Source of the DNA: Dyella sp. C9 | Lineage (GTDB): Bacteria > Pseudomonadota > Gammaproteobacteria > Xanthomonadales > Rhodanobacteraceae | Length of the DNA: 64,000 bases | Assembly (NCBI RefSeq): GCF_003332825.1 | Contig: NZ_QIRF01000002.1 | Coordinates: forward strand, 248,001 to 312,000 | Direction: 5' to 3' | Shown: piece after piece, positions 19,856 through 29,486 of the stretch | Layout: each line of letters starts with the position of its first letter | How positions within the stretch are numbered: the first letter of the stretch is position 1 | Notes under the pieces: model-generated | Databases searched by the model: none | The model's input: only the letters and a program-made list of their open reading frames with translations | What the model was told of the DNA's origin: nothing | Made by a program: the position numbers and the translations under genes

Positions 19856-20318
19856 TTTTTTGGTACCTGTAAGGGGCAGCAGCCAAATTAGGGGACGGAT
19901 GCTAACACAGTCTTAACCTGTGAAAAGGCAAACCGTTCCACACACCCTGCATACCCTTTCATGTTCCTTTCATTCATGAATGCGTTCCATTCATGGGTAT
20001 ACAGAAATTTTCCTAATTACTTCAACAATTTAACGCAGACTCGGCGTCCCGCCACCGGGACGGGATTCCGGTAGCGGAACGCCGGACAGGCCAGATTCTC
20101 TTCCGGCCAGTCATGCGTCATCCCTGAGGCACGTCGTTGAAGCCCTGTACGTACTCAAGAACGAACGCCGGTCGGCGTCAGCCTGACCCTTCCACCCAAC
20201 GGCGGTGAGGCCCATCGGTGCACCTCCGCCAGGGCGGATTCGTGCGCGATTTGTCACTGACAAGTGAAACCGGCGTTTTGTTCAATTTTTCTTCAAATTA
20301 TTTGTCCTGTCAGCAATC
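19856..20318. other. 463-bp ftsZ-lpxC intergenic region with structured segments
   Basis: No ORF here looks real. The lpxC-proximal part (about 19890-20040) is AT-rich relative to the window and should hold the lpxC promoter, but I could not fix the boxes. It contains the palindrome CATTCATGAATG near 19972. From 20042 to 20084 there are two adjacent stem-loops, CGTCCCG-N4-CGGGACG (20045-20062) and TTCCG-N4-CGGAA (20066-20079), bracketed by CGGC and GCCG. This is a compact fold that could be a leader or a small RNA. A short inverted repeat TTGTCA-C-TGACAA lies near 20252. No clear terminator follows ftsZ. Confidence 0.5.
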
Positions 20319-21497
20319 TCAGTCGGCCTGGCGACGCAGGAAGGCCGGAATGTCGAGATAGTCGAAGCTGGGATCGGCACTCTTGGCCGTGCTGCTGGCC
20401 TCGACGCGGCTGGTGACAGACTCCGGCTGGGCGTAGTCGACCACTTCATTGCCGGTGCCCGTGCGAAGCACAACGGGGCGCGGACGCTGGCGCATTTCCA
20501 CCTGCTGGGTGACGACCGGACGCACCGGCTGGCGGGCCGCCGCACGGTTCAGGCCGGTGGCCACGACGGTGACGCGAACGTCATCCTGCATTTCCGGGTC
20601 GAGCGAGGTGCCCATTACCACGGTTGCATCTTCACTGGCGAAGTCATGGATGATGCGACCGATCTCGTCAAATTCGCGCATGGTCAGGTTCGGACCGGCG
20701 GTGACGTTGACCAGGATGCCGCAGGCGCCGTTCAGGTTGACGTCTTCCAGCAGCGGGTTGTTGATGGCAGCCTCGGCGGCGGCCTGGGCACGGTCGTCGC
20801 CACGGGCGGTGCCCGAGCCCATCATCGCCATGCCCATCTCGGACATCACGGTGCGCACGTCGGCGAAGTCGACGTTGATCAGGCCGGGGGCGGTGATCAG
20901 GTCGGCAATGCCCTGCACGGCGCCCTGCAGCACGTCATTGGCAGCCTTGAAGGCGTTGAGCAAGGTCACTTCGCGGCCGAGCACCGACAGCAGCTTCTCG
21001 TTCGGCACGGTGATCAGGGAGTCGACGTGCTGGGAGAGGTCCTCGATACCCTTCATCGCCACCTGCATGCGGCGACGGCCCTCGAACGGGAACGGCTTGG
21101 TGACCACCGCCACGGTGAGGATGCCCTTTTCCTTGGCCAGCTGGGCCACCACGGGAGCGGCGCCCGTACCGGTGCCACCGCCCATGCCGGCGGTGATGAA
21201 CACCATGTCTGCGCCCTCGAGCATCTCTTCGATGCGCTCGCGGTCTTCCAGCGCGGCCTGGCGGCCCACTTCGGGGTTTGCACCGGCGCCCAGGCCCTTG
21301 GTCACGTTGGCACCCAGCTGCAGGTGCGTACGCGAACCGCAGCTCTTCATGGCCTGCGAGTCGGTGTTGGCGACGACGAATTCGACGCCTTCGATGTTTG
21401 CATTAAGCATGTGCGCCACGGCGTTGCCGCCGCCACCGCCCACGCCGATGACCTTGATTACTGCATTCGGTGCGAGTTTTTCGATCAGTTCAAACAT
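20319..21497 (-). CDS. ftsZ: Cell-division GTPase FtsZ
   Basis: FtsZ polymerises into the ring that organises division. The 392-residue protein has the tubulin signature GMGGGTGTG at residues 104-112, the T7 catalytic loop segment ([10 protein letters not shown]), a variable linker rich in Pro/Gln/Arg, and the conserved C-terminal peptide [13 protein letters not shown] that binds FtsA and ZipA. The ATG at 21497 is set by an excellent GGAGGA eight bases upstream; the open frame beyond it is antisense-like padding over ftsA. It is the last dcw gene before lpxC. Confidence 0.97.
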   Translation of the reverse strand: MFELIEKLAPNAVIKVIGVGGGGGNAVAHMLNANIEGVEFVVANTDSQAMKSCGSRTHLQLGANVTKGLGAGANPEVGRQAALEDRERIEEMLEGADMVFITAGMGGGTGTGAAPVVAQLAKEKGILTVAVVTKPFPFEGRRRMQVAMKGIEDLSQHVDSLITVPNEKLLSVLGREVTLLNAFKAANDVLQGAVQGIADLITAPGLINVDFADVRTVMSEMGMAMMGSGTARGDDRAQAAAEAAINNPLLEDVNLNGACGILVNVTAGPNLTMREFDEIGRIIHDFASEDATVVMGTSLDPEMQDDVRVTVVATGLNRAAARQPVRPVVTQQVEMRQRPRPVVLRTGTGNEVVDYAQPESVTSRVEASSTAKSADPSFDYLDIPAFLRRQAD

Positions 21498-21568
21498 TTC
21501 CCGTCCTCCGTAGAGCATCGTTGTCGTTGTATCCGCGGGTGTCGACGTTCCAGTCGCCCCTTGGTGGC

Positions 21569-21608
21569 GGACGAACATCCATTCGTCCATGGCGGGGCCT
21601 CCTGCCCC
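21569..21608. other. Two hairpins in the ftsA-ftsZ gap
   Basis: GGACGAA-N6-TTCGTCC (21569-21588) and GGGGC-N5-GCCCC (21594-21608) lie back to back between ftsA and ftsZ. No U-tract follows, so they are more likely RNA stability or processing sites than terminators. They could help raise FtsZ over FtsA. Confidence 0.5.
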
Positions 21609-21616
21609 ACCCAAAA

Positions 21617-22849
21617 TCAGAAGTTCTTGGTGATCCAGCCGCGCAGTTTGTCGACCAGGCCGCCCACGCTGCCGCCGGAGGGGCCGCTCACGCGCATGCC
21701 GCCGGTGCGCGAGCCATGCAGCAGCAGGCCCACGCCGGTGGAATGCAGCGGATTGGAGACGACCTCGCCCAGGCCCGAGACGTGCTGCGGCACGCCGATG
21801 CGTACCATCTTGTGGAAGATCTCCTCGGCCAGTTCCAGCGCGCCTTCCATGCGCGAGGCACCACCGGTGAGCACCACGCCGGCCGCCACCAGGCTCTCGT
21901 AGCCGGAGCGGCGCAGCTCGTCCTGCACCATCTCGAAGATTTCCTCGTAGCGCGCCTGCACCGACTGCGCCAGCGACTGGCGCGCCAGGCGGCGCGGCGG
22001 GCGATCGCCCACGCTCGGCACCTGGATGGTTTCCTCGGCATGGGCCAGCTGTGCCAGCGCGCAGGCGTACTTGATCTTGATTTCCTCGGCATGCGCGGTC
22101 GGCGTATGCACGCCGTAGGCAATGTCGTTGGTCACCTGGTCGCCACCCACCGGCAGCGACTTGGTGTAGCGGATCGCACCCTGCGTATAGATGGAGATGT
22201 CGGTGGTGCCGGCGCCGATGTCGACCAGGCACACGCCCAGCTCACGCTCGTCATCGGTCAGCACCGACTTGGCGCTGGCCACGGCCGACGGCACCAGCTC
22301 ATCCACGGTGAGACCGCAGCGCTGGATGCACTTGGAGATGTTCTGCACGGCTGCTGCGGCGCCAGTCACCAGGTGCACGCTCGCCTCCAGGCGCACGCCG
22401 CTCATGCCCACCGGCGAGCGGATGCCGTCCTGGCCGTCGATGCGGTACTCCTGCGACTCCTTGTAGAGCACCTTGCGGTCGGCCGGGATCGCCACGGCAC
22501 TGGCGGCTTCCAGCACCTGGTCGAGGTCGCCCGGGGTCACTTCGCGGTCACGGATGGCCGCGGTGCCATGCGAGTTCTTGGTCTCCAGGTGGCTGCCGGA
22601 GATCGAGGCATAGACCGAGCGGATGTCGCAGCCGGCCATCAGCTCGGCCTCTTCGACGGCGCGCTGGATGGAGTGCACGGTGGACTCGATGTCCACTACC
22701 GAGCCGCGCTTCATGCCGCGCGAGACGTGTGTGCCGATACCGATCACTTCGATCGGCTCACCCGGCTCGTACTCGCCTACGATCGCCACCACTTTCGAGG
22801 TGCCGATATCCAGGCCTACCACCAGTTGCTTGTCGTTCTTGGTCTTCAT
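21617..22849 (-). CDS. ftsA: Cell-division protein FtsA
   Basis: FtsA is the actin-like ATPase that tethers FtsZ to the membrane and recruits later division proteins. The 410-residue protein has the phosphate-1 loop GLDIGTSK, the 1C domain in the first third, phosphate-2 [13 protein letters not shown], the adenosine loop [12 protein letters not shown], and a C-terminal amphipathic membrane helix ([13 protein letters not shown]). The start MKTKND at 22849 overlaps the ftsQ stop by ATGA, which decides it against longer versions of the frame. Confidence 0.96.
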   Translation of the reverse strand: MKTKNDKQLVVGLDIGTSKVVAIVGEYEPGEPIEVIGIGTHVSRGMKRGSVVDIESTVHSIQRAVEEAELMAGCDIRSVYASISGSHLETKNSHGTAAIRDREVTPGDLDQVLEAASAVAIPADRKVLYKESQEYRIDGQDGIRSPVGMSGVRLEASVHLVTGAAAAVQNISKCIQRCGLTVDELVPSAVASAKSVLTDDERELGVCLVDIGAGTTDISIYTQGAIRYTKSLPVGGDQVTNDIAYGVHTPTAHAEEIKIKYACALAQLAHAEETIQVPSVGDRPPRRLARQSLAQSVQARYEEIFEMVQDELRRSGYESLVAAGVVLTGGASRMEGALELAEEIFHKMVRIGVPQHVSGLGEVVSNPLHSTGVGLLLHGSRTGGMRVSGPSGGSVGGLVDKLRGWITKNF

Positions 22850-23583
22850 GTGCGGGGTGAGCCTCCAGCGTTCACGGTATTCGCCTGGGGCGGCCATCGA
22901 ACGGCAAATCCATTGGTGTAACGAAGATCGGCATAGGCGAAGCCATCAGTGTGGCCCGCCATCAGCTGCGGATAGACATCCAGGAAACGGCGCAGGCGGC
23001 GACCGGCCTGCTCGCGATCGCCCAGGATGATCTGCGCGCCGTTGCTGGTGGTAAGGCTCCAGCTGCCACGCTCGGTGAGCGAGACGCCGGTGATTTTCAG
23101 GTGCGTATTGGTGAATGCCTTCTGCGTCTCGGCATAGAAGCTCACGACTTCGGCCAGGCGCGAATCGGGACCACGCAGGTCCGGCAGGTCACCGCTGGTC
23201 GACAGGTCGGGCACCTCGAACACGAGACCCTGGCGGCTGATCAGCTGCTTCTCGTTCCAACGCGCAAACGGCTGTCGCTCGTAGATGCGCAGCACCAGGG
23301 TGTCCGGCCAGCGCTTGCGCGCCTCCACCGACTCCACCCACGGCAATGCAGCCACGGCCTTCTGCACGCCATCGAGGTCGAGCGCGAAGAACCCCTTGCC
23401 GAGGCGCGGCATGACGACGGCACGGAGCTCGTCCTCCGTCACATGCTTGAACTCGGCCTGCACCGTCAACTGGGTCACCGGCCAGCGATTGGCCGCAAAC
23501 CATCCGCGCAGCACGCCGACGATCGGCAGCGCCACGAGCGCGATGGCCAGAACCCAGGCAACGAGGCGGATGGTTCCCCTCAC
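22846..23583 (-). CDS. ftsQ: Cell-division protein FtsQ
   Basis: FtsQ is a bitopic membrane protein that links early and late divisome parts through FtsB/FtsL. From the chosen start it has 245 residues: a short cytoplasmic tail, one membrane helix (about residues 4-24), a POTRA domain ([15 protein letters not shown] onward) and a beta domain. The start is the GTG at 23583, which overlaps the ddlB stop as GTGA and has GGGAGGA upstream; an ATG about 13 codons earlier lies inside ddlB. Confidence 0.93.
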   Translation of the reverse strand: MRGTIRLVAWVLAIALVALPIVGVLRGWFAANRWPVTQLTVQAEFKHVTEDELRAVVMPRLGKGFFALDLDGVQKAVAALPWVESVEARKRWPDTLVLRIYERQPFARWNEKQLISRQGLVFEVPDLSTSGDLPDLRGPDSRLAEVVSFYAETQKAFTNTHLKITGVSLTERGSWSLTTSNGAQIILGDREQAGRRLRRFLDVYPQLMAGHTDGFAYADLRYTNGFAVRWPPQANTVNAGGSPRT

Positions 23584-24515
23584 ACGTCCTCCCGGAAGCT
23601 CGTTTCCAGCACGCGCCAGCACAGGGTCTGGTAATCAATGCCCGCCACCGCCGCGGCCTTGGGCACCAGCGAATGCGAGGTCATGCCCGGCGCGGTATTG
23701 ACTTCCAGCAGCCAGTTGCGGCCTTGCTTGTCGCGCATGATGTCGACGCGGCCCCAGCCGGAGCAGGCCAGCGCATCGAACGCGCGCAGGGCCAGCGCCT
23801 GCATCTCGCGCTCGTCGTCGCCGTGCAGGCCCGGGCAGATGTACTGCGTGTCTTCGGCGATGTACTTGGCGTTGTAGTCGTAGTACTCGCCCTTGGGCAC
23901 GATGTTGATGGTGGCCAGCACCTGGCGGTCGAGGATGCCGACGGTGTATTCGCCGCCCTCGATCAGGGTCTCCATCAGCATGTCGCCCGGATAGCTCTGG
24001 GCGAGCGCCACGGCGGCGTCCAGGTCTTCTTCCTTGAACACGCGGGTGACGCCCACGCTGGAACCTTCCCAGGCCGGCTTCACGATCAGCGGAAAGCCGA
24101 TCTCGCGGGCGGCGGCGTGCACGTCGGCACCGCGCGGCAGCGCCTTGAACTTGGGCGTGGGCAGGCCCAGCGCCTGCCACACCAGCTTGGCGCGGATCTT
24201 GTCCAGCGACAGCGCCGAACCCAGCACGCCCGAGCCGGTGAACGGCACGCGCAGCGACTGCAGCGCTCCCTGCAGCTCGCCGTTCTCGCCGCCGCCGCCG
24301 TGCAGGATGTTGAACACGCGGGCAAAATGGCCGGCGCGCACGGCGTCCAGCAGGGCCGGGATGCCGTCGATGGCATGCGCGTCCACGCCGCGCGCCTGCA
24401 GCGCGGCAAGCACGTTGCGGCCCGAGTCGAGTGACACCTCGCGCTCGGCCGAACTGCCGCCCATCACCACGGCGACGCGGCCAAACTGTGCGGGATCGGT
24501 AATCGTCTTGCTCAT
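23580..24515 (-). CDS. ddlB: D-alanine--D-alanine ligase
   Basis: Ddl makes the D-Ala-D-Ala dipeptide that MurF adds to the peptidoglycan precursor. The 311-residue ATP-grasp enzyme has [15 protein letters not shown] at the N-terminus, [12 protein letters not shown], the lysine-containing ATP site [11 protein letters not shown], and the C-terminal metal-binding [17 protein letters not shown]. The ATGA overlap with murC fixes its start. The position between murC and ftsQ is canonical. Confidence 0.96.
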   Translation of the reverse strand: MSKTITDPAQFGRVAVVMGGSSAEREVSLDSGRNVLAALQARGVDAHAIDGIPALLDAVRAGHFARVFNILHGGGGENGELQGALQSLRVPFTGSGVLGSALSLDKIRAKLVWQALGLPTPKFKALPRGADVHAAAREIGFPLIVKPAWEGSSVGVTRVFKEEDLDAAVALAQSYPGDMLMETLIEGGEYTVGILDRQVLATINIVPKGEYYDYNAKYIAEDTQYICPGLHGDDEREMQALALRAFDALACSGWGRVDIMRDKQGRNWLLEVNTAPGMTSHSLVPKAAAVAGIDYQTLCWRVLETSFREDV

Positions 24516-25954
24516 GCTTTGCTCGTCTTCAGTTGACCGGCCTGGGCCAGTTCCACCGCCGCCGCGCCAATGTCGCCGGCGCCCAGCAGCAGCAACAGAT
24601 CGCCGTCGCGCAGCAGCGCGGGCAGCGTGTCCTTAAGTTCACGGGGATGCTCGATCAGCACCGGGTCGACCTTGCCGCGCGCACGCACGGCGCGCGCCAG
24701 CGCACGTCCGTCGGCACCGGCGATCGGTGCTTCGCCGGCTGGATAGACGTCCGTCAGCACCAGCACGTCGGCTTCGGCCAGCACGTTGGCGAAGTCGTCC
24801 AGCAAGTCACGCGTACGGCTGTAGCGATGCGGCTGGAAGCCGACCACCAGGCGGCGATCCGGCCAGCCGCCGCGCGCCGCGGCAAACACGGCAGCGAGCT
24901 CGCGCGGGTGATGGCCGTAATCGTCCACCAGCAGCGCCGTGCCATGGTCGAGCGCGATCTCGCCGCGCCGATGGAAGCGGCGACCCACGCCCTGGAAGCC
25001 CTGCAGCGCATGGGCAATCGCTTCGGCCTCGACGCCCAGCTGCCAACCGATGGTGGCGGCGGCCAGTGCGTTGAGCACGTTGTGGCGGCCCGGCAGGTTG
25101 AGCTTGACGTGCAGCGCCTCGCTGCGGCCCGGCAGCCACAGGTCGAAATGCATCTCAAAGCCATGCTGCGAAAGATTGTTCGCGCGCACGTCGGCGTCCG
25201 GCGTATCGATGCCGTAGGTCATCACGCGGCGCGTGGTGGACCTGGCCAGCTCGGCCACTTCCGGATCGTCCACGCACAACACGGCCAGGCCGTAGAACGG
25301 CAGGCGGTGCAGGAAATCGCCGAAGGCCTTCTTCACCAGCGCGAAGTCGCCCTGGTAGTTCTCCAGGTGATCCGCGTCGATATTGGTAACCACGGCGATC
25401 ACCGGCGACAGCATCAGGAACGAGCCGTCCGATTCGTCCGCCTCGGCGACGATGTACTGGCCGGTACCCAGGCGGGCATTGGCGCCGGCCGCGTTGAGCT
25501 GGCCGCCGATCACGAAGGTCGGGTCGTAGTTGGCCTCGGCCAGCACACTGGCGACCAGGCTGGTGGTGGTGGTCTTGCCGTGCGTGCCGGCGATGGCGAT
25601 GCCCCGGCGGAAGCGCATCAGCTCACCGAGCATCTCGGCGCGCGGCACCACCGGGATGCGCGCGGCGCGAGCGGCGACCAGCTCCGGATTGTCGGCGTGG
25701 ATCGCGCTGGAGGTCACCACGACGTCGGCGTCGCCGATGTTTTCGGCAGCGTGGCCGACGTGCACCTCGATGCCCAGCGCCGCCAGCCGCTGTGCGGTCG
25801 GCGAGTTGGAGCGATCGGAACCGGAGACGGCATAGCCCAGGTTGTGCAGCACCTCGGCGATGCCGCTCATGCCCACGCCACCGATGCCGATGAAATGCAC
25901 GCGGCGGAAGGTGGTCATCAAATCCTCGTGGGCGAGCAGGCGACGCGGCGTCAT
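24512..25954 (-). CDS. murC: UDP-N-acetylmuramate--L-alanine ligase
   Basis: MurC attaches the first amino acid, L-alanine, to UDP-MurNAc. The 480-residue Mur ligase has the N-terminal Rossmann motif [14 protein letters not shown], the ATP loop [12 protein letters not shown], the conserved EADESDGSF and DADHLENY segments, and DDYGHHPRE. The start at 25954 overlaps the murG stop as ATGA; an ATG 12 codons later ([11 protein letters not shown]) matches the E. coli start more closely and is the alternative. Confidence 0.96.
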   Translation of the reverse strand: MTPRRLLAHEDLMTTFRRVHFIGIGGVGMSGIAEVLHNLGYAVSGSDRSNSPTAQRLAALGIEVHVGHAAENIGDADVVVTSSAIHADNPELVAARAARIPVVPRAEMLGELMRFRRGIAIAGTHGKTTTTSLVASVLAEANYDPTFVIGGQLNAAGANARLGTGQYIVAEADESDGSFLMLSPVIAVVTNIDADHLENYQGDFALVKKAFGDFLHRLPFYGLAVLCVDDPEVAELARSTTRRVMTYGIDTPDADVRANNLSQHGFEMHFDLWLPGRSEALHVKLNLPGRHNVLNALAAATIGWQLGVEAEAIAHALQGFQGVGRRFHRRGEIALDHGTALLVDDYGHHPRELAAVFAAARGGWPDRRLVVGFQPHRYSRTRDLLDDFANVLAEADVLVLTDVYPAGEAPIAGADGRALARAVRARGKVDPVLIEHPRELKDTLPALLRDGDLLLLLGAGDIGAAAVELAQAGQLKTSKA

Positions 25955-27024
25955 GCGGCCACCTCCAGGCAGGCGCGGGCGATCACCGCGGCCGCATCGG
26001 GCTTGGCCAGCGAACGGGCGGCTTCGCCCATCGCCACCAGGCGCTCGCGGTCATCCAGCAACGCTTCGAGGCGCTGCGCCAACTGCTGTACGTCCAGATC
26101 CTTCTCCTGAATCAATTCGGCCGCATGCGCGGCGACCAGCGCCTCGGCATTGCGGGTCTGGTGGTCATCCACCGCATACGGGAACGGCACGAGCACCGCG
26201 CCGAGACCGGCGGCGGTGAGTTCGGCCAGGGTGAGTGCGCCGGCACGGCACACCGCGAGGTCGGCCCAGGCATAGGTGCCGGCCATGTCCTCGATGAAAG
26301 GCACGATCTGCGCTTCGACGCCGGCCTTGGCATAGGCCGCGCGTGCCTCGTCGATGCCACGGTTGCCGCACTGGTGCAGCACTTCCGGACGCGAGGCCGG
26401 CGAGATCAGTGCCAGCGCCTGCGGCAACGCAAGATTCAATGCACGCGCGCCCAGGCTGCCCCCAAGCACCAGCAGGCGCGGGCGGCCATGATGCGTGGCC
26501 ATGCGCTCGCGCGGCGGCGGCAGCGCGGCAATGGCGCCTCGCACCGGATTGCCCACCCACTCCGCTCCAGGAAGCGCGCCGCTGAAACCGGCCAGCACGC
26601 GCTGGGCATGCGTGGCGAGCTTGCGATTGGTGAAGCCGGCGACGCGGTTCTGTTCGTGCACCAGCAACGGGCAACCGGTAAGGCGCGCCGCCACGCCGCC
26701 GGGGCCAGCCACGTAGCCGCCCATCGACAGCACGCTGCGCGGCTTGATCCTGCGCAGCGCGGACAACGAGGCGAGCAAGGCGCGCGCCAGCATCAGCGGC
26801 GCAAGCAGGCGGGTCTTGAGACCCTTGCCGCGCAGGCCGCCCACCGGCACGGTGACCAGGTCGATGCCGTGCGCCGGCACCACCTTGGTCTCCATGCCGC
26901 CCTCGGCGCCCAGCCACACCACCGGCACGCCCTGTGCGCGCAGCGCCTCGGCGACCGCGAGGCCGGGGAAGATGTGGCCGCCGGTGCCGCCGGCCATGAT
27001 CAGCACGGGAGCGGCGGCGCTCAT
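25951..27024 (-). CDS. murG: UDP-GlcNAc:lipid I GlcNAc-transferase MurG
   Basis: MurG adds GlcNAc to lipid I on the cytoplasmic face of the membrane, giving lipid II. The 357-residue GT-B enzyme has the N-terminal glycine-rich loop [16 protein letters not shown], a second glycine-rich loop ([13 protein letters not shown]), and the sugar-nucleotide site [15 protein letters not shown]. The ATGA overlap with ftsW sets the start. Order ftsW-murG-murC is standard. Confidence 0.97.
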   Translation of the reverse strand: MSAAAPVLIMAGGTGGHIFPGLAVAEALRAQGVPVVWLGAEGGMETKVVPAHGIDLVTVPVGGLRGKGLKTRLLAPLMLARALLASLSALRRIKPRSVLSMGGYVAGPGGVAARLTGCPLLVHEQNRVAGFTNRKLATHAQRVLAGFSGALPGAEWVGNPVRGAIAALPPPRERMATHHGRPRLLVLGGSLGARALNLALPQALALISPASRPEVLHQCGNRGIDEARAAYAKAGVEAQIVPFIEDMAGTYAWADLAVCRAGALTLAELTAAGLGAVLVPFPYAVDDHQTRNAEALVAAHAAELIQEKDLDVQQLAQRLEALLDDRERLVAMGEAARSLAKPDAAAVIARACLEVAA

Positions 27025-28259
27025 GCGGTCGCCGCCTCGCGCGAAGGCGCACCGGCCACCGCCGGGTTGGCATCCGGCACGGCGTTGGCGGGGATGCGCG
27101 CGGCCATCTGGCGCGCGTCGATCGCCCGGTTGATCTCATAGGTGGTACGCAACAGCACGCCGGCCATCGCGCAGGTGAGCACGATGGACGAGCCGCCGTA
27201 GCTGATCAGCGGCAGGGTCAGGCCCTTGGTGGGCAGCGCCCCCAGGTTCACGCCGATCGACACCATGGTCTGCGCGCCCAGCAACAGCGAGATGCCGCAG
27301 GCCACGAAGCCGGCGAAGCGCTGGCCCATCTCCAGGCCCTTCATGCCCATGTACAGGCCACGGCCCACGGCCAGCGCGAACAGGCCCATCACGAACAGGA
27401 TGCCCGCCAGGCCCAGTTCCTCGGAGATCACCGCGAAGATGAAGTCGGTGTGCGCTTCGGGCAGGTAGGACAGCTTGAGCACGCTCGAACCCAGGCCCAC
27501 GCCGGTCCATTCGCCGCGCCCGCTCGCCATCAGCGACTGGGTGAGCTGGAAGCCGTCGTTGAACGGATCGGCCCACGGGTCGATGAACGAGGTGAGGCGA
27601 CGCATGCGGTAGGGCTCGAACTTGGCCACGAACCACAGCAGCGCCACCACCGGCAGACCCATGCCACCGAGGTACACCGGCTTGGCGCCGCCCAGCCAGA
27701 TCATGCCGATGGTCACCGCGATCATCAGCGTGGCCGAACCGAAGTCGGGCTGGAGCAGCAACAGCACGACGAAGCCGCCCGCCACCACGATCGGCTTGAA
27801 CAGGCCCCAGAAGCTGGTCTCCACGCTCTCGCGGTGACGCACCAGGTAGCTGGCCGTGTAGACCACCAGGATCAACTTCACGGCCTCGACCGGCTGGAAG
27901 CTGGTGATAAGGAAGTTGAGCCATCGGCGCGCGCCGTTGATGCGCATGCCGATGCCGGGCACGAACACCATCAGCAACAGCAGCACGGCGCCGCCCAGCA
28001 GCAGGTAGGCGTTCTTCTCCATCAGCTTCAGCTCGGTGCGCATGGCGATACCCGCCAGCACCAAGCCGATGCCAAGGAACAGCAGGTGGCGCTTGAGGAA
28101 GTAGAACGCCCCGATGTGCTGACTTTCCGCCACCGCGATGGAGCTGGAAGCCACCATCACCACGCCGACGCACGCCAGACCGACGAGACCGATCACCAGC
28201 GGCATGTCGAAGCTGCCGCGGGGTCCTTGTCGTCGCTTGGCCTGGGTGGCGTCAAACAT
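27021..28259 (-). CDS. ftsW: Lipid II polymerase / division SEDS protein FtsW
   Basis: FtsW is the SEDS-family glycosyltransferase that polymerises septal peptidoglycan with FtsI. The 412-residue protein has about ten membrane helices and the SEDS hallmarks: GARRW near the second extracellular region, QPDFGSA, and the large loop with the catalytic aspartate region (FIDPWADPFNDGFQ), then EELGLAG and a late GGSS motif. It directly follows mraY here; murD, normally between them, is absent and a 126-bp gap with an inverted heptamer repeat takes its place. Confidence 0.95.
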   Translation of the reverse strand: MFDATQAKRRQGPRGSFDMPLVIGLVGLACVGVVMVASSSIAVAESQHIGAFYFLKRHLLFLGIGLVLAGIAMRTELKLMEKNAYLLLGGAVLLLLMVFVPGIGMRINGARRWLNFLITSFQPVEAVKLILVVYTASYLVRHRESVETSFWGLFKPIVVAGGFVVLLLLQPDFGSATLMIAVTIGMIWLGGAKPVYLGGMGLPVVALLWFVAKFEPYRMRRLTSFIDPWADPFNDGFQLTQSLMASGRGEWTGVGLGSSVLKLSYLPEAHTDFIFAVISEELGLAGILFVMGLFALAVGRGLYMGMKGLEMGQRFAGFVACGISLLLGAQTMVSIGVNLGALPTKGLTLPLISYGGSSIVLTCAMAGVLLRTTYEINRAIDARQMAARIPANAVPDANPAVAGAPSREAATA

Positions 28260-28277
28260 TTGCTCGGTTCCCTCGCA

Positions 28278-28377
28278 GGGAATAGGGAATAGAGAATAGG
28301 GAGTAGAACAAGGCGGGCGCGCCGAGGCGCAGCGCGGGTCCGCTCTTCCTATTCACTATTCCCAATTCCCTATTCAC
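28278..28377. repeat. Inverted array of GGGAATA heptamers in the mraY-ftsW gap
   Basis: The left arm (28278-28305) is four 7-mers: GGGAATA, GGGAATA, GAGAATA, GGGAGTA. The right arm (28350-28377) is four 7-mers of the opposite sense: TATTCAC, TATTCCC, AATTCCC, TATTCAC. The 44-base GC-rich middle would form the loop of a long hairpin. The array sits inside the cotranscribed dcw cluster exactly where murD is usually found. From memory, GGGAATA-type repeats also occur in intergenic regions of Xanthomonas relatives; I cannot verify this here. Confidence 0.8.
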
Positions 28378-28385
28378 GGCTCTCA

Positions 28386-29486
28386 TCAGCGCACCTTCAA
28401 CGTGGCGAGGCCGATCAGCACCAGCACGACGCTGATGATCCAGAAACGCACGATCACGCGTGGCTCGGGCCAGCCCTTCAGTTCGAAATGGTGATGGATC
28501 GGCGCCATGCGGAATACGCGCTTGCCGGTCATCTTGAAGCTGGCGACCTGGATCATCACCGAGGCGGTTTCCATCACGAACACGCCGCCCATCACCAGCA
28601 GCACGATCTCCTGGCGCACGATCACCGCGATGGCCGCCAGCGCCGCGCCGATGGCCAGCGCGCCGACGTCACCCATGAAGACCTGCGCGGGATAGGTGTT
28701 GAACCACAGGAAGCCCAGGCCCGCACCGGACAGCGCGCCGCAGAAGATCGCGAGCTCGCCCGCACCCGGAATCGACGGGATGCCCAGGTATTCGGAGAAC
28801 ACGCGATTGCCGGCGAGGTAGGCGAACACACCCAGCGCACCGGATACCAGCACGGTCGGCATGATGGCGAGGCCGTCGAGGCCATCGGTGAGGTTCACCG
28901 CGTTGGAGAAGCCCACGATCATGAAGTAGGCGACCACCACGAACAGGAAGCCCAGCGGCAGCGCCACCTGCTTGAACAGCGGCACGTACAGCGCGGTCTC
29001 CGCCACCGGCAGTGAGCCGGTGGCCTGCGGCGCGGTGTAATACAGGAACAATGCGGCGGCGAGGCCGAACACCGACTGCCAGAAGTACTTCCAGCGCGAG
29101 GCCAGGCCACGGCTGTCCTTCAGCACCAGCTTCTTGTAGTCGTCGTAGAAGCCGATCACGCCGAAGCAGAGCAGCACGGCCAGCACCAGCCACACGTAGC
29201 GGTTGTGCAGGTCGGTCCACAGGATGGTGGACAGCGTGACCGCCAGCAGGATCATCACACCGCCCATGGTCGGCGTGCCGGCCTTGGAGAGGTGCGTCTG
29301 CGGGCCATCCTTGCGCACCACCTGCCCGGCCTTCAGCTCGGCCAGCTTGCGGATCAGCGCCGGGCCGAACAGCAGCGACATGGCCAGCGCGGTGAGTGCG
29401 GCCATGATGGTGCGGAACGTGATGTACTGGAACAGGTGCAGGGCGGTGAAGTGCCGTGCCATCCAGTCTGCGAGTTCAAGCAGCAT
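28386..29486 (-). CDS. mraY: Phospho-MurNAc-pentapeptide transferase MraY
   Basis: MraY moves phospho-MurNAc-pentapeptide onto undecaprenyl phosphate, making lipid I. The 366-residue protein has about ten membrane helices with the catalytic aspartates in GFYDDYKK and [10 protein letters not shown], and the HHHFE motif near the C-terminus ([12 protein letters not shown]). The ATG at 29486 overlaps the murF end by 11 bases and has GGGGAGGG upstream; the longer open frame is inside murF. Downstream there is no murD but a repeat and then ftsW. Confidence 0.96.
   Translation of the reverse strand: MLLELADWMARHFTALHLFQYITFRTIMAALTALAMSLLFGPALIRKLAELKAGQVVRKDGPQTHLSKAGTPTMGGVMILLAVTLSTILWTDLHNRYVWLVLAVLLCFGVIGFYDDYKKLVLKDSRGLASRWKYFWQSVFGLAAALFLYYTAPQATGSLPVAETALYVPLFKQVALPLGFLFVVVAYFMIVGFSNAVNLTDGLDGLAIMPTVLVSGALGVFAYLAGNRVFSEYLGIPSIPGAGELAIFCGALSGAGLGFLWFNTYPAQVFMGDVGALAIGAALAAIAVIVRQEIVLLVMGGVFVMETASVMIQVASFKMTGKRVFRMAPIHHHFELKGWPEPRVIVRFWIISVVLVLIGLATLKVR

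Noticed and set aside
20319..22232. ftsZ frame extended to 637 codons
   Set aside because: The added part overlaps ftsA in another frame; FtsZ starts at 21497 with GGAGGA upstream.
28260..28385. A murD remnant between mraY and ftsW
   Set aside because: The 126 bp are almost wholly repeat arms and a GC-rich loop; no Mur-ligase motif survives in any frame.
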